NCBI GenBank assembly: GCA_034678805.1
Contig: JAXDBN010000150.1
Location: 1-6,448, forward strand
DNA from: PHAA01 sp034678805
GTDB lineage: Bacteria > Bacillota > Syntrophomonadia > Syntrophomonadales > Syntrophomonadaceae
Reading direction: 5' to 3'
DNA length: 6,448 nucleotides
A program made the translations under genes and the position numbers. Below, piece after piece: positions 5,871 to 6,448 of this stretch (position 1 is the first letter of the stretch; the number at the start of each line of letters is the position of its first letter). The notes beneath the pieces were generated by a model. It was not told the DNA's origin, did not search any database, and saw only the letters and a list, made by a program, of their open reading frames with translations.

Positions 5871-6448
5871 ATGGCGATCAATGCCTTCAGAAGATACGAG
5901 AAAAAATTCATCCTGGATGCTGGCCAATATGAGGCTGTACTTCCGGCCCTAATGGAGCAGATGCGGCCGGACCAAAACTGCCAGGATGGGATGGAGTACA
6001 CCATTAACAATATCTATTATGATACCGATGATTCCCGTATTATCCGCCACTCCCTGGCCAAGCCCTATTATAAGGAAAAACTGCGCCTGCGCTGTTATGG
6101 CGGCCCGGCCAGCCCCAACAGCCAGGTTTTCCTGGAGATTAAAAAGAAAATCGGCGGCATCGTCAATAAAAGGCGGGCGGAATTGACTTTGAACCAGGCC
6201 CTGCAGTTTCTCGACCATGGTGTTTACCCTGCCAACCCTGATTACATGCAAACCCAGGTACTAAAGGAGATAGGTTTTTTCCTGCAAAACCATAACGTGA
6301 AACCGGTTGCTTATATCAGTTACAAGCGTTCGGCTCTTTTCGGAAAAGATGATCGGGAACTTCGTATCACCTTGGATAACGACATTATTACCCGGCGTGA
6401 TCACTTAAGGCTGAGTATTCCCAGGTTTGGCACCTGCTTAATGCCCCC
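5871..6448 (+). CDS. VTC-type polyphosphate polymerase domain protein, 3' partial
   Basis: 192 codons are open to the window edge, so the C-terminus is missing. The visible part is most of a VTC/CYTH-like tunnel domain, with its basic and acidic strands in family order: RRYEKKFIL (7-15), NNIYYDT (46-52), KEKLRLRCYG (68-77), VFLEIKKK (86-93), GIVNKRRAEL (96-105), AYISYKRSAL (147-156) and LRITLDNDI (164-172). The paired Lys/Arg of KLRLR, KKK, NKRR and YKR would line a polyanion-binding tunnel, and the Glu of FLEIK would help bind metal. In the yeast relative Vtc4 this fold makes polyphosphate from ATP at a membrane complex; for bacterial members the activity is inferred from homology. The domain has no membrane segment; bacterial relatives often neighbour a DUF4956 membrane protein and CotH-like kinases, which could lie just past the window. 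It is divergent from the two-component operon across 185 bp, implying shared control. Confidence 0.9.
   Translation, partial: MAINAFRRYEKKFILDAGQYEAVLPALMEQMRPDQNCQDGMEYTINNIYYDTDDSRIIRHSLAKPYYKEKLRLRCYGGPASPNSQVFLEIKKKIGGIVNKRRAELTLNQALQFLDHGVYPANPDYMQTQVLKEIGFFLQNHNVKPVAYISYKRSALFGKDDRELRITLDNDIITRRDHLRLSIPRFGTCLMP

Noticed and set aside
5801..6251. Open frames on the - strand opposite the VTC-domain gene
   Set aside because: The + strand frame carries all the ordered motifs of the VTC domain; the - strand frames have none.
1..6448. CRISPR arrays, tRNA or rRNA genes, insertion sequences
   Set aside because: No spaced repeat array, cloverleaf-like or rRNA-like sequence, transposase frame or terminal inverted repeats were seen; the window is almost filled by four protein genes.

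Overview
The window looks like chromosomal DNA from an obligately anaerobic, Firmicutes-type bacterium (Clostridia, possibly Syntrophomonas-like). The reasons are a very large oxygen-sensitive 2-hydroxyacyl-CoA dehydratase activase-type protein, an OmpR/HAMP-less histidine kinase pair of the kind common in Firmicutes, strong AGGAGG ribosome binding sites, intrinsic terminators, and mid-range base composition with AT-rich intergenic DNA. The taxonomic call is inference from gene content only.

Layout. (1) From the left edge to 3668, + strand: the 3' 1,221 codons of a giant activase-family gene. The reading frame is open right to the window edge, so the real start lies upstream and the GTG at 111 is internal. 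(2) 3669-3775: a short convergent intergenic region with a strong hairpin that has T-runs on both sides and should terminate both converging transcripts. (3) 5685 down to 3776, - strand: a two-gene operon, response regulator then histidine kinase, joined by an ATGA stop/start overlap. (4) 5686-5870: a divergent, AT-rich 185-bp control region holding a 16-bp-arm imperfect palindrome, a widely spaced direct repeat with core TGATGTGA, and candidate promoters. (5) 5871 to the right edge, + strand: the first 192 codons of a VTC-type (CYTH-like) polyphosphate polymerase domain protein that runs off the window.

How it fits together. The two-component operon and the VTC-domain gene share one divergent regulatory region, so the simplest reading is that the regulator controls its own operon and the VTC-domain gene, with the repeats as candidate binding sites. 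The activase gene is convergent to this cluster, is insulated by the bidirectional terminator, and is probably functionally unrelated. The most unusual object is the activase. It carries the ATPase/iron-sulfur activator module and several dehydratase-like cysteine-rich modules in one polypeptide. Its sequence family is recognisable, but I know of no assigned substrate.
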